A DNA stretch of 64,000 nt from Bacillota bacterium (GCA_029974635.1 JARKQY010000024.1:310001-374000), one strand, 5' to 3'; counted from the first letter of the stretch, positions 40,141 to 49,315 are shown. Made by a program: numbers and translations. The notes: a model not told the origin generated them from the sequence alone.

Positions 40141-40171
40141 CAAAAAGCAATCATTATAATGACTAGACTTG

Positions 40172-40195
40172 AAACCCGGAATTCCGGGTTTTTAT
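40172..40195 (+). terminator. Second terminator after HD-GYP gene
   Basis: AAACCCGG-AATT-CCGGGTTT followed by TTATATT is a perfect palindrome. A further stem AAATACC/GGTATTT lies at 40212-40240. No promoter is obvious in the remainder of this 320-bp gap. Confidence 0.8.
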
Positions 40196-40401
40196 ATTTA
40201 TTATTTATAGAAAATACCTAAAAATACTCATTGGGTATTTCGTGCCGATCATTTTCCGAGTGAAATGAAACACTGATATTCAAACCGATCCAGAAATCGC
40301 CACTATTATCAGGGGTTGTTTTATGATAATATTTTTATGTCAACTTTAATATGAATCATTCATTGAGATAAATTGCTGCAATAAATGAGGAGGAACAGCC
40401 T

Positions 40402-40962
40402 ATGAAACCAATTAAAAATTTACAGCTATGGCTTATTTTTTTTGCTTTTATTGTGACCTTGGGCATCCTTTTTGGAGGTCAGGCCTTAACCGCCAAGGTT
40501 CGGGTTGATAACCCCCTGAAACGTGATGTATATACCATTGATGGGGTAAAAAAATTTGAACTGCTTCAGGATAAAGAAGGAATCAAGGTCAAGCTGCAAT
40601 TGAAGAAAGTGGAGAACTTACAAGAAGTATTGGACCGGGTACAACAAAAAGTGACATTGTATTATCATAAACCGGTGCAGGAGATTCAAATTACCGATCA
40701 TTCCAATCAACGGTTGCGTGAAGTCCGATACCAGCTTTCATTTAATCTTGAAGAGGCGGTTGGTTCGGGGCGTTATGTGCAACTTAAGGCGGCGCTGGAG
40801 TCTTATTCGCCAATTAAGTCCAGGGTGTATTTTAGCCGGGATTATATCTATATTCAATTGGAAGACGGTTTAAATTATCATTATGAAGCGTTTCCGCGGC
40901 AGCTTAACGGGTTGAACCGCGCGGTTGCGCAAGGAATCACGGGAGGTGATCCTGTTTTATGA
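40402..40962 (+). CDS. Exported or anchored hypothetical protein, 186 aa
   Basis: An N-terminal hydrophobic segment (LWLIFFAFIVTLGILFGGQAL) acts as signal or anchor. The rest is soluble and mixed alpha/beta, with YHKPVQEIQITDHSNQRL and VYFSRDYIYIQLEDG; no family is recognised. RBS GAGGAGG precedes ATG. Its stop overlaps the start of the FtsH-like protease gene by 4 bases (ATGA), so the two are translationally coupled. A role as partner or substrate adaptor of that protease is plausible. Confidence 0.55.
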   Translation: MKPIKNLQLWLIFFAFIVTLGILFGGQALTAKVRVDNPLKRDVYTIDGVKKFELLQDKEGIKVKLQLKKVENLQEVLDRVQQKVTLYYHKPVQEIQITDHSNQRLREVRYQLSFNLEEAVGSGRYVQLKAALESYSPIKSRVYFSRDYIYIQLEDGLNYHYEAFPRQLNGLNRAVAQGITGGDPVL

Positions 40963-42440
40963 AACATTTGGAATTGTGGCTTGGAATCGGTTTGGGAATC
41001 ACGGTATTTTTGTTATGGATCGGGGTTGACCTGACCCCGGTGGTATTATTGGCGGGAATTGGTTTTGTTTTATATTTGGTGACCCAGGGTAAACTGGGGC
41101 GCAATGTTCAGATTGCCGGTAATCAAGCGATTACCAGGGTTGATACCGGAGTCCGTTTTGATGATATCGGCGGCCAGGAGATTGCCAAGCGGGAGTTACT
41201 GGAAGCCCTTGATTTTGTAAGAGATCAAGCCCGGATTCAAGAACTGGGAATCCGGCCGTTGAAGGGGATCCTGCTAACTGGACCGCCCGGAACCGGCAAG
41301 ACTTTACTGGCGAAAGCCGCCGCCAATTATACGGATTCGGTTTTCGTGTCGGCGTCCGGCTCGGAGTTCGTGGAGATGTATGCCGGGGTCGGCGCGTCAC
41401 GGGTGCGGCAGTTATTTAACAAAGCCCGGCAAATGGCTAAGAAAATCAACAAACACAATGCCATTATTTTTATTGATGAAATCGAAGTGATTGCCGGAAA
41501 ACGGGGCGGTCATACTTCGCATTTGGAATACGATCAAACTTTGAATCAGATCTTAGTAGAGATGGACGGCATCAAGCCGGATGAGGAGGTTAAGATCGTA
41601 GTCATCGGCGCCACCAACCGGGGTGATTTATTGGACAGCGCCATTACCCGGCCGGGACGTTTCGACCGGCAGGTAAAAGTGGATTTGCCGGATAAGGAAG
41701 GCCGGATGCATATTTTGAATATTCATTCCAAAGGCAAACCATTGGCGCAAGAGGTTAATCTGGAGGAGGTGGCTAAGGATACCTTCGGGTTTTCAGGAGC
41801 CCACTTGGAATCGCTGATTAATGAAGCGGCCATTATGGCTTACCGCCGCGACCGGACTGTTATTCAAATGGAGGATATCCGGGAAGCCATTGATAAAGTC
41901 ATCATGGGTGAGAAACTGGAGCGCCGCCCCAATCCGGGTGAGCTAAAACGGGTGGCGTTGCACGAAACCGGCCACGCTCTTATCAGTGAATTGCTACGGC
42001 CGGAGTCGGTGGCTACCTTGACGGTGATTCCCCGCGGTAAAGCCTTGGGTTTCATGCGCCAGTCTCAAACCGAGGAGCAATACCTTTATACCAAAGAGTA
42101 CTTGCTGGATCAAGTGGCGATTTGCCTGGGAGGCGCTATGGCGGAAGACCTGGTATACGGAAACTGGAGTACGGGGGCTGCCAATGATTTTGAGCAGGCG
42201 ACCTCCATAACCAAGCAGTTAATTGTGAACGGTCTTTCCCGGCTCGGAATCATCCAGGAGGATTTGGCAGGAAAAGAACGGATCCACGAAGTAATGACCG
42301 AGTTATTGGAGGAACAAAAACAACGGGTGCGGAGCCTGTTTAAAGATCGTAGCCTCCTGTTAAATAACGTAACCGGGGTATTGTTGCAACAAGAGAAAAT
42401 TTCGGGAGCCTGGTTCCGGGAGCAGTTGAAATCCGCTTGA
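40959..42440 (+). CDS. Short FtsH-like membrane AAA+ metalloprotease
   Basis: The 493-residue protein has two adjoining N-terminal transmembrane segments (about 1-43) and no large periplasmic loop. An AAA domain follows (Walker A GPPGTGKT from 108, ATNRGDLLD, GRFDRQVKV), then an M41 domain with zinc motif H335-E-T-G-H339 and a final acidic ligand in the DFEQATSIT segment. The usual FtsH has about 600-650 residues with an extracytoplasmic domain, which is missing here. It degrades membrane or short-lived proteins. It is the second gene of an envelope proteolysis group with LemA and HtpX. Confidence 0.85.
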   Translation: MKHLELWLGIGLGITVFLLWIGVDLTPVVLLAGIGFVLYLVTQGKLGRNVQIAGNQAITRVDTGVRFDDIGGQEIAKRELLEALDFVRDQARIQELGIRPLKGILLTGPPGTGKTLLAKAAANYTDSVFVSASGSEFVEMYAGVGASRVRQLFNKARQMAKKINKHNAIIFIDEIEVIAGKRGGHTSHLEYDQTLNQILVEMDGIKPDEEVKIVVIGATNRGDLLDSAITRPGRFDRQVKVDLPDKEGRMHILNIHSKGKPLAQEVNLEEVAKDTFGFSGAHLESLINEAAIMAYRRDRTVIQMEDIREAIDKVIMGEKLERRPNPGELKRVALHETGHALISELLRPESVATLTVIPRGKALGFMRQSQTEEQYLYTKEYLLDQVAICLGGAMAEDLVYGNWSTGAANDFEQATSITKQLIVNGLSRLGIIQEDLAGKERIHEVMTELLEEQKQRVRSLFKDRSLLLNNVTGVLLQQEKISGAWFREQLKSA

Positions 42441-42489
42441 TTGTCAGGATTATAAAATATATAGAATTAAATATTTAATGAATCAGCGC

Positions 42490-42549
42490 AATCCAATAAA
42501 TCCCGTAAATCCGACCAGGGGTATGGGATTTATTGGATTAAAATCATCT
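42490..42549. repeat. 15-bp inverted repeat between FtsH-like and lemA genes
   Basis: AATCCAATAAATCCC (42490-42504) and its exact reverse complement at 42535-42549 enclose a 30-bp loop. No T-run follows. The same CCCGTAAATCC words occur at about 29925. Confidence 0.7.
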
Positions 42550-42714
42550 AAAATCATTGCCTTTGTTTTTAAAATCCCCTCTTAATCCCGTTCATCGAAG
42601 TCTGTTTTCCATTTTAAAAGATATTAAAAATCCGTTAACAGGAATTCTTATTTTCCCGGGGAATAGAATAAATTGACGAAAAATGCGTTATATATTGTAA
42701 AGGTGGTGTTGTGA

Positions 42715-43257
42715 ATGCTTATCTTTGTCGGGATAATTATTTTGGTCGCGATATTGGTTATCGGACTTTACAATAACCTGATATCTTTGCGAAACAGGGT
42801 CGAAAACGCCTGGCATCAAATTGATGTTCAACTGAAACGGCGGGCAGATATGATTCCAAATTTGGTGGAGACGGTTAAGGGGTATGCTGCCCATGAAAAA
42901 GATACATTTGCCATGGTTACCGATGCCCGTTCCAGAATGATGCAGGCCGGTTCGGTGGGAGAACAGGCTCAAGCCCAAAATCAGTTGACCGGGGCTTTAA
43001 AATCCTTATTCGCGGTGGCGGAGGCTTACCCGGAATTAAAAGCCAATCAAAACTTTTTGATGCTTCAGGAAGAACTGGCCGGTACTGAAAATAAGATCGG
43101 CTATGCCCGTCAGTTTTACAATGATTCGGTCATGCGCTATAATCAAGCTATTCAGCAATTCCCGGGTAATCTTTTCGCGGGAATGTTCGGCTTTAACTCC
43201 AAGGAATACTTTGAAATCGAAGAAACAGCCAAAGAAGTACCAAAGGTCCAATTTTGA
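42715..43257 (+). CDS. lemA: LemA family membrane protein
   Basis: The 180-residue protein has one N-terminal transmembrane segment ([19 protein letters not shown]), followed by a long alpha-helical bundle with the family motif [33 protein letters not shown]. The C-terminal [13 protein letters not shown]-like region ends with a KVQF tail. LemA is often encoded beside HtpX; its biochemical role is unsettled. RBS AAAGGTGG precedes ATG 42715. It lies between the FtsH-like protease and HtpX. Confidence 0.92.
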   Translation: MLIFVGIIILVAILVIGLYNNLISLRNRVENAWHQIDVQLKRRADMIPNLVETVKGYAAHEKDTFAMVTDARSRMMQAGSVGEQAQAQNQLTGALKSLFAVAEAYPELKANQNFLMLQEELAGTENKIGYARQFYNDSVMRYNQAIQQFPGNLFAGMFGFNSKEYFEIEETAKEVPKVQF

Positions 43258-43270
43258 TCGGAATTTGCAG

Positions 43271-43379
43271 GATTGGCCAGAATTTGTAGGTAAAAAGATG
43301 AACAGGATTAACAGAATTAAAAAATTATACAATTAAATAAATATTTTTTATTCTCTTAATTCCTAAATTCTGGCCAATC
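43271..43379. repeat. 15-bp inverted repeat between lemA and htpX
   Basis: GATTGGCCAGAATTT (43271-43285) is repeated inverted at 43365-43379. The spacer contains the low-complexity words ACAGGATTAACAGAATTAA. No terminator run follows. Confidence 0.7.
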
Positions 43380-43398
43380 TGATCCGGGGGTGATGGTT

Positions 43399-44289
43399 AT
43401 GTACGAACAAATTTCCCGCAACCTATGGCGATCCAGGCTCTTAATCCTTTGTTTCATTCTAATCCTGGCCGTTATTGGGTATATCTTTGGGGCTTTTACC
43501 GGATTCGGCTGGTTTGGATTAGTCATGGCCTTGGTTATTGCCGGGGCAATGAGTTTTTTTAGTTATTATTATAGCGATGAAGTCGCTCTTGCGGTAAGTC
43601 GCGCCCGCCCCCTTACGAAAGAAGAAAATCCGTATCTGTTCAATCTAATTGAAGGATTAGCTTTGGCGGCGGGAATCAAAGCGCCCAAGGCATATATTAT
43701 TGATGACACGGCCCCGAACGCTTTCGCTACAGGACGGGATCCCGAGCATTCGGCCATTGCGGTAACCACCGGGTTGCTGCAAAAGTTGAACCGGAGTGAA
43801 CTGGAAGGGGTTATTGCCCATGAGATGAGCCATATTCGAAATTATGATATCCGGATTGCCACCATTGCAGTCGTATTGGTTGGGACCATCGTTTTGCTTT
43901 CGGATTGGATGATGCGCAGTATGTGGTTCGGCCGGGGAAGAAGCCGGAATAACCGGGATTCCGGAAACCTGCAGGGGATATTGATGATTATGGGGCTCAT
44001 ATTAATGATTCTGGCTCCGCTTATTGCCCAATTGCTCCAATTGGCCGTATCCCGCAAACGGGAGTTTTTGGCGGACGCCAGCGGGGCGCTATTGACCCGG
44101 TATCCGGAAGGTTTGGCCAGCGCTCTGGAGAAACTGGAGCAGGATACCGAACCGCTGGAGGTAGCCAACAAGGCAACCGCCCATTTATACATCGTCAATC
44201 CGTTGAAAGGCCATAGCGGATTCGTAAATAAATTGTTTTCAACTCATCCGCCGGTTGAAGAACGGATTAAGGCATTACGAGCCATGTGA
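43399..44289 (+). CDS. htpX: HtpX membrane metalloprotease (M48)
   Basis: About 296 residues, with N-terminal transmembrane helices (LLILCFILILAVIGYIFG; GLVMALVIAGAMSFF), zinc motif H141-E-M-S-H, two further helices (VVLVGTIVLLSDWMM, IMGLILMILAPLIA), and the third ligand Glu in EFLADASGA. It is a quality-control protease of the membrane. An in-frame GTG (43390) and ATG (43393) lie just upstream; ATG 43399 has the best spacing to GGGGGTGA. It follows LemA, as is typical. Confidence 0.93.
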   Translation: MYEQISRNLWRSRLLILCFILILAVIGYIFGAFTGFGWFGLVMALVIAGAMSFFSYYYSDEVALAVSRARPLTKEENPYLFNLIEGLALAAGIKAPKAYIIDDTAPNAFATGRDPEHSAIAVTTGLLQKLNRSELEGVIAHEMSHIRNYDIRIATIAVVLVGTIVLLSDWMMRSMWFGRGRSRNNRDSGNLQGILMIMGLILMILAPLIAQLLQLAVSRKREFLADASGALLTRYPEGLASALEKLEQDTEPLEVANKATAHLYIVNPLKGHSGFVNKLFSTHPPVEERIKALRAM

Positions 44290-44398
44290 TTCGCCAAATA
44301 ATATATTATAATTAGTTCGTAATGAAAAAGATTTTTAACCACGAAACACACGAAAAAATTACTATCTCGAAAATATTCTAGTAGAAACAACTACTCGT

Positions 44399-44417
44399 AT
44401 TAAAGCAAAGCTTTAAT
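44399..44417. terminator. Hairpin ATTAAAGC/GCTTTAAT between htpX and pyrE
   Basis: The 8-bp perfect stem (44399-44406 with 44410-44417) lies between convergent genes and may work in both directions. The rest of the gap carries ACCACGAAACACACGAAA-type words at 44338-44356. Confidence 0.5.
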
Positions 44418-44480
44418 ATTAAATTTATCTATGATAATTCCTTTCAGCGTGGTGACTGATAAGATTTTCTGCCGAAAAAA

Positions 44481-45149
44481 TTAAGCCCCGTATTTTTCTA
44501 AGTACTCATCGATTTGCTTTTTCATGTTACCATCAATATACACCTTGCCGTCCAATTCCCAGTTATATAAATGGCTTATAATCTCTGTGAGCGTTACAAT
44601 GGGAGTTACTTTGATTTGGTAATCCTCCTGCAATTCCTGGAGCGTGGTTTTAGCGCCGGTTCCTTTTTCCATCCGGTCAACGGATACTGCAAGATTTGTT
44701 ATTTTTACATTCGCCACCGATGTCAATAATGCAAGGCTTTCGCGGACCGAGGTTCCGGCCGTTATAACATCTTCAACGATTAAAATCCGGTCGCCATCAA
44801 TTGGCCGGTATCCAATAAGATTTCCGCCTTCACCGTGGTCCTTTGCCTCTTTACGGTTAAAGCAATAAGAAATATTGATTCCGTGATTGCGGTATAAAGA
44901 GGTTGCCGTAGCTACGGACAAAGGAATCCCTTTATAAGCAGGGCCGTAGATCACATCAAAATCATCTTTGACATGGTCTACAATGCAGCGGGCATAAAAA
45001 TCACCGAGTTTGGCAAGCTGCTCTCCGGTTTTATAGTTGCCGGTATTGATAAAATAGGGTGCTTCACGGCCGCTTTTGGTTTTAAAACTGCCAAAGACCA
45101 GGACGCCGGATCTCACCATAAATTCAATGAATTCCTGTTTATTATCCAT
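44481..45149 (-). CDS. pyrE: Orotate phosphoribosyltransferase
   Basis: The protein (about 222 residues) makes orotidine-5'-phosphate from orotate and PRPP. The PRPP loop VEDVITAGTS lies near 125-134, with GPAYKGIPL and FNRKEAKDHGEGG upstream. An in-frame ATG at 45158 touches the ribosome site, so ATG 45149, after AAGGAGG, is preferred. It is last in a leftward operon with dCTP deaminase and overlaps the end of the methyltransferase. Other pyr genes are absent, so it is separate from a pyr operon. Confidence 0.93.
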   Translation of the reverse strand: MDNKQEFIEFMVRSGVLVFGSFKTKSGREAPYFINTGNYKTGEQLAKLGDFYARCIVDHVKDDFDVIYGPAYKGIPLSVATATSLYRNHGINISYCFNRKEAKDHGEGGNLIGYRPIDGDRILIVEDVITAGTSVRESLALLTSVANVKITNLAVSVDRMEKGTGAKTTLQELQEDYQIKVTPIVTLTEIISHLYNWELDGKVYIDGNMKKQIDEYLEKYGA

Positions 45150-45945
45150 GTATTTCATTCCTCCTTGCTTTTAAAAAGAAATACCCGCAATCATATTCCG
45201 GTTTTTCAAGTAAATCACCGAATTTTTGCCTCCAGAAGCCATTATTCAAATCCTGTTTTAACTTTTCCTGATAGCTTTTTAAAACAGCTTCAGGTAATAC
45301 TGCCAATGATGAAATGCCTCTGCAAAATTCATCATCAAGATAACGTTCCGGATATCTCCAGGCGGAAAAGAAAAACCCGTCTTGTAAATCGTAAGGAATC
45401 GGGAAACTAGAGACGTTCACCGTACTATTGAAAATCCTGGTTAACGTTGTTATAAACTCCTGCAGGGGAGGATGATATTGATAAGCCTGCCGGATAATGC
45501 CGTTAAAATAGTATTGATACCAAAAATCTGCGGGGCAAAGTCTCGGATCATTCGTAAATAGTATAACAACGCCATTTCTCTTTAAAACCCGTCTTATCTC
45601 CTGAAAACTCCGGGCCGGTTCTTGAAAGTGGTGAGCCGATAAAATGCAGATTGCACCGTCGAATGTTTCTTCTTCAAAAGGAATATCCTCGGCGGTTCCC
45701 TGGTGCCAGGAGAGATTTTCATGGTTTTTTCCCTGGCGGATCATAACTTCCGATGGTTCCAATGCATGGACCTGATAGCCGTATCCGGCCAGTTGATAAC
45801 TGTAATTTCCGGTTCCAGCGCCGACATCAAGAATTTGAGAACCTTTATCCAGATCCAGATTCGTGATGATTATTTGGAGTATTCTAGGGTCCGCTTGGCG
45901 CGTTTGATTATAAGATTGACCGATATTATCATATTTTTGATCCAT
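45142..45945 (-). CDS. Class I SAM methyltransferase (Methyltransf_11 type)
   Basis: The 267-residue protein has motif I ILDVGAGTGNYSYQL near 38-52, motif II VHALEPS, and GTAEDIPFEEETFDGAICILSAHHF typical of UbiE/Methyltransf_11 proteins. The acceptor is unknown. Its ATG overlaps the stop of dcd (TAATG) and its end overlaps pyrE, so it is translated in series with nucleotide-metabolism genes; whether it acts on a nucleotide is undetermined. Confidence 0.8.
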   Translation of the reverse strand: MDQKYDNIGQSYNQTRQADPRILQIIITNLDLDKGSQILDVGAGTGNYSYQLAGYGYQVHALEPSEVMIRQGKNHENLSWHQGTAEDIPFEEETFDGAICILSAHHFQEPARSFQEIRRVLKRNGVVILFTNDPRLCPADFWYQYYFNGIIRQAYQYHPPLQEFITTLTRIFNSTVNVSSFPIPYDLQDGFFFSAWRYPERYLDDEFCRGISSLAVLPEAVLKSYQEKLKQDLNNGFWRQKFGDLLEKPEYDCGYFFLKARRNEIHG

Positions 45946-46466
45946 TATTCAAAATCCTTATACAATAGACTTGCTTGAATTCCTTGATTATTCTGGTACT
46001 TTCCGCTATGGTAGCATTCATACTCGCCGGTGATGGAATGATAATAGATTTGGCAAATTTGGACGTACGGATAGATTTTGATAGGGCGGATACAATACAT
46101 TTCCAATGTCCAGTAGCCATTAAATCCTACATCACCAAACCCTGCGGTGATATGGACAAATAAGCCGAGCCTGCCGATGGATGACCGGCCTTCCAGCATC
46201 GGGACATATTTATCGGTTTTAGTGTATTCCAGAGTTCTGCCCAAGTATAGTTCACCGGGTTTTAAAATGAATCCTTCGTCGGGGATGATTACCTTATAAG
46301 TTTTATTAGCATGCTTCATGTCCAAAATCTGATCCGCTTCATAAACCAATAATTCGTTGTGCAGGCGTAAATTGTAGCTATTGGGATTTAGCAGCTTGTC
46401 ATCAAAGGGATCAATGGTGATCTCCGCTCCCAACTTCCGTTTGATTTCCTTTCCCGATAGAATCAT
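45945..46466 (-). CDS. dcd: dCTP deaminase
   Basis: The 173-residue member of the dCTP deaminase/dUTPase fold contains LNPNSYNLRLHNELLVYE, GELYLGRTLEYTK, and EGRSSIGRLGLFVHITAGFGDVGFNGYWTLEM, the catalytic/nucleotide-binding block. It converts dCTP to dUTP (or directly to dUMP in bifunctional forms; the two cannot be separated here). RBS AGGGAGG precedes ATG 46466. The next gene upstream is the uncharacterised 46479-47147 gene, 12 bp away. Confidence 0.92.
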   Translation of the reverse strand: MILSGKEIKRKLGAEITIDPFDDKLLNPNSYNLRLHNELLVYEADQILDMKHANKTYKVIIPDEGFILKPGELYLGRTLEYTKTDKYVPMLEGRSSIGRLGLFVHITAGFGDVGFNGYWTLEMYCIRPIKIYPYVQICQIYYHSITGEYECYHSGKYQNNQGIQASLLYKDFE

Positions 46467-46478
46467 GGTGGCACCTCC

Positions 46479-47147
46479 CTATTTACGGTCTGTCATTTGC
46501 GGCTGCAAATGAGGGGATCGGGTGACGGTGATTAACTCACTGCATGGCAGTGATTCAATAACGCCGCAAAAAGAATGCCATTCGCTGAGTTTGTGGTTTT
46601 TCCGTGCATGGTAAATGTTACGGAGATTTGCATAATTTCCGGTCCAGGTGCGGGTATAATTATAGCTCATGGGGAGATCTTGAATCAGTTGCCGCCAGAC
46701 AAGTTTCGCTTGCTCGGATTGATTCTGCCGCAGTAAATCCCGGTATTGCGATATTAATTCATTAAGATATTCCAATAGCTTTGTTCGGAATTCGGTGGTG
46801 TTGTCCCAGCTAAAATCCTCCGAAGTTAGCGGTCTGGCGGTTAATTTATGCATGGTGCTGGTGCTGTTTGAAACGGTACTTACCTTATAAGTATCCATTT
46901 CTTTCCACCAATAATCGGGGGCTATGATATCCATGCAAATAAATATTTGGCGCAGGAATTTAGCATGATCGCTTCCCGCCGCCACCAGTTTCAAAGCAAG
47001 CTGTTTGTCATTGGGGCCGAAATTTATCAATGTCCCACTGGTTTCATCAAAAACCGAGTCGGAGAGATGCCAGCTGTACATGGGATTCCGCATGCCCCGT
47101 AATGCGCCGCGAAAGTTAAAAACCTCAATATTTTGCGTTTTCAACAT
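46479..47147 (-). CDS. Conserved hypothetical protein with YWWKE-DTYKV motif
   Basis: The protein is about 222 residues. DIIAPDYWWKEMDTYKVSTVSNSTSTMHKL around 90-120 is a striking invariant-looking block. FLRQIFICMDI precedes it, and a C-terminal KLSEWHSFCGVIESLP follows. Proteins of this type sit near dNTP genes and in phages; I recall a possible distant ThyX-like fold but cannot demonstrate it, and the ThyX RHRxxS motif is not seen. A GTG at 47159 is in frame; ATG 47147 with RBS GAGGAG is preferred. The order with dcd and pyrE suggests a nucleotide role. Confidence 0.5.
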   Translation of the reverse strand: MLKTQNIEVFNFRGALRGMRNPMYSWHLSDSVFDETSGTLINFGPNDKQLALKLVAAGSDHAKFLRQIFICMDIIAPDYWWKEMDTYKVSTVSNSTSTMHKLTARPLTSEDFSWDNTTEFRTKLLEYLNELISQYRDLLRQNQSEQAKLVWRQLIQDLPMSYNYTRTWTGNYANLRNIYHARKNHKLSEWHSFCGVIESLPCSELITVTRSPHLQPQMTDRK

Positions 47148-47155
47148 GGAAAAGA

Positions 47156-47836
47156 TCACTCCTCTGATCCCTTTATACTGTTAATCGTGATCCGTAGTTT
47201 GGCCAAGCCTTCTTCCACTTCTTCCCGGGGTAAATTTCCCCGGTTTAACGACAGGTCGTCCTTGAACAATAGACGTTCATAAAAATCGATACCCTGGTGG
47301 AGAATCTCCGTTTCGGGCTCTTTATCCTCCATTAATTCGTAGAGCATATCTTCGGCTTTGGAGTATTTTCCGGTCTTTTCATAATAGCGCCAGAGGCGTT
47401 TCTTGACCGGCCATGGTAAATCATAATCTTCCAGTTTGGAGATCAACGGCTCGATTTCCGAAATATACCCCGGAAAAAGGGTGTCTCCCTCTTGAATAAA
47501 AACTTCCAAATACAAAGTCAGCGATTTAAGATAGGCGAAATAGGCGGCATCAAGTTCGTCTTGTTCCTCATAAATCTCAGCGGTAATGCGCTGAAGTCCG
47601 GCAAGCATCACCGCCCGGTCGGGATCGATTTTGCCATCAATCTCCAGCAGGAGCAGTAAATCTTCTTCGGGAATGGTATCAATAAATTTCGCATCAACGC
47701 CAAAAATTTGCATTACAGTATCCTGAACGACCGTTAAGGCTTTTTTATGGTTTTTGGCCATTTTGAGACTCTTAATCAGTGCAATCGCCCGGATATATTG
47801 TTCGATCAAACGCATTAAATAATCGTTACGTAACAT
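47156..47836 (-). CDS. DUF6483-like helical repeat protein
   Basis: The protein (about 226 residues) is made of helix-turn-helix repeats, for example DEEDELDAAYFAYLKSLTLYLEV-like and GKYSKAEDMLYELMED, which resemble TPR/SEL1-type hairpins. The N-terminus MLRNDYLMRLIEQYIRAIA fits Firmicutes DUF6483 proteins of unknown function. The frame opens at TTG 47854, but ATG 47836 sits 9 nt after AAGGAG. It is the first gene of the leftward dcd-pyrE cluster and overlaps the following gene region by a few bases. Confidence 0.6.
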   Translation of the reverse strand: MLRNDYLMRLIEQYIRAIALIKSLKMAKNHKKALTVVQDTVMQIFGVDAKFIDTIPEEDLLLLLEIDGKIDPDRAVMLAGLQRITAEIYEEQDELDAAYFAYLKSLTLYLEVFIQEGDTLFPGYISEIEPLISKLEDYDLPWPVKKRLWRYYEKTGKYSKAEDMLYELMEDKEPETEILHQGIDFYERLLFKDDLSLNRGNLPREEVEEGLAKLRITINSIKGSEE

Positions 47837-48039
47837 AAATTTAAACTCCTTCAATAATCAAAGAGCGGAACGCCCCAAGTGAATCCAAATCTGTAAAACA
47901 TAAAAAGGTTTCAGTTTTTTACGGTTTCAGCCGATTTAGAAAGTGATGGTCTAACTGAAATATTATTTGTTTATTCGACATCGTATCAATAAATCATTTA
48001 AAAAGTATTTAATTAACACGATTCGATGATTAAACCTCG

Positions 48040-48086
48040 ATTCGGCAAGTCATGAATATAATTGGTTTTTAAGTTGCTTGCCGAAT
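48040..48086. repeat. TCCGGCAAGT-type palindromic element, copy 3
   Basis: ATTCGGCAAG (48040-48049) and CTTGCCGAAT (48077-48086) are exact inverted repeats around a 27-bp AT-rich loop containing ATAATTGG. The ends match the TIR-like words of the elements at 13077 and 49322. It lies in the divergent space before the M23 gene. Confidence 0.6.
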
Positions 48087-48157
48087 TCAAGTTAAACCGG
48101 CGTATAGCAGTTCTAAAGATAAAAAATTCGCCGGTTTTGGGCAAAGGGGGAGTTGGG

Positions 48158-49315
48158 TTGCGGCGGCTGCTTATATTCGGATTATTGGTGATTTCAGTGT
48201 CTATTCTATTAGGCGCAATTGCCGTCTGGGGTGAGGACCAAAGCAAAAACTCCATCGACCGGTTAATTCAAAAAACCAAACAGGATATATTGGCTAAAAA
48301 GAAAAAGGAAAAATCGGTGCTGGGAAACTTGGTCAAACAGCAGCAAGAACTCTCACACTTGGAGCAAAACTACGGTCAGATAAAAGCTGAGTTGCGATTT
48401 GCCAAAAACAAGCTTAATATTACCCAGCGGGAGTTACAAAATTTAGAAACTAATTTGGACCGGTTGCACCACGACCAGCATGCTCAGGAGCAATTATTGA
48501 ATCAAAGGCTGGTAGTTGTATACAAACACGGTTTTCAATCGTATTTGGAAGTCCTCTTTAATGCCGGCGATTATAGTGAATTTGTCAACCGGGTTGAAGC
48601 AGTATCCTTCTTTATTAAAAGCGATTTGCGGTTATTAGAGGAGATCCAAACCACCAAATCCATGGTGGAGTCAAAGCAAACCATGGTGGTCAGCAAGAAA
48701 AAGGAATACGAACAACAGTATAAGAAAATGACTACCTTAGAGGAACAGGTTTCTCTCGAACAACGGAAAGTTTCTTCAAAGGTTATTGAAACTAAAAAGG
48801 AATTGAACAGGATTCAAAGGGATCGCGCTCAGCTTGAGAAAGCTCTTGAAGAATATGAAGAAACCTCACGGGAAATTGAAGCTGCCATTCAAATGCGGGA
48901 ACAAAAAGGACTGGAATTGGGAACCGGAAAGATGATTTGGCCGGTAGCCAAACGCGGCAGGATAAGTTCAACTTTTGGTTGGAGGCTTCATCCGGTATTA
49001 CGGAAAAAGAAGTATCATAACGGTCAGGATATCGCAGTTCCGAGCGGAACTCCGGTGCTGGCCGCGGATAGCGGAGTGGTTTTGGTCAGTGGTTGGAAAG
49101 GCGGTTATGGATATTTTGTGGCCATTGATCATGGCGGCGGGATTTCTACCTGTTACGGTCATAATTCCCGCTTGCTGGTGAAGGTGGGCGAGAAGGTTAT
49201 CAAAGGACAGACCATTGCTTTGTCGGGTAGTACCGGGCTTTCAACCGGACCTCACCTTCATTTTGAAGTCAGAAAAAATGGTGTTCCAATTGATCCGTTA
49301 CCGTTTCTGCCTTAA
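48158..49315 (+). CDS. Coiled-coil M23 endopeptidase (EnvC/PcsB-like)
   Basis: One N-terminal signal/anchor (LLIFGLLVISVSILLGAIAVWG) is followed by a long coiled coil of about 230 residues (KKEKSVLGNLVKQQQELSHL...; RVEAVSFFIKSDLRLLEEI). A C-terminal M23 domain has the HNGQDIAVPSGTP and GPHLHFEVRKNG zinc motifs. This layout controls cell-wall hydrolysis at division, as in EnvC or PcsB with FtsEX, which are not nearby. The frame is open from 48062; TTG 48158, after AAAGGGGGAG, begins exactly at the signal sequence and is preferred (385 aa). Confidence 0.85.
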   Translation: MRRLLIFGLLVISVSILLGAIAVWGEDQSKNSIDRLIQKTKQDILAKKKKEKSVLGNLVKQQQELSHLEQNYGQIKAELRFAKNKLNITQRELQNLETNLDRLHHDQHAQEQLLNQRLVVVYKHGFQSYLEVLFNAGDYSEFVNRVEAVSFFIKSDLRLLEEIQTTKSMVESKQTMVVSKKKEYEQQYKKMTTLEEQVSLEQRKVSSKVIETKKELNRIQRDRAQLEKALEEYEETSREIEAAIQMREQKGLELGTGKMIWPVAKRGRISSTFGWRLHPVLRKKKYHNGQDIAVPSGTPVLAADSGVVLVSGWKGGYGYFVAIDHGGGISTCYGHNSRLLVKVGEKVIKGQTIALSGSTGLSTGPHLHFEVRKNGVPIDPLPFLP

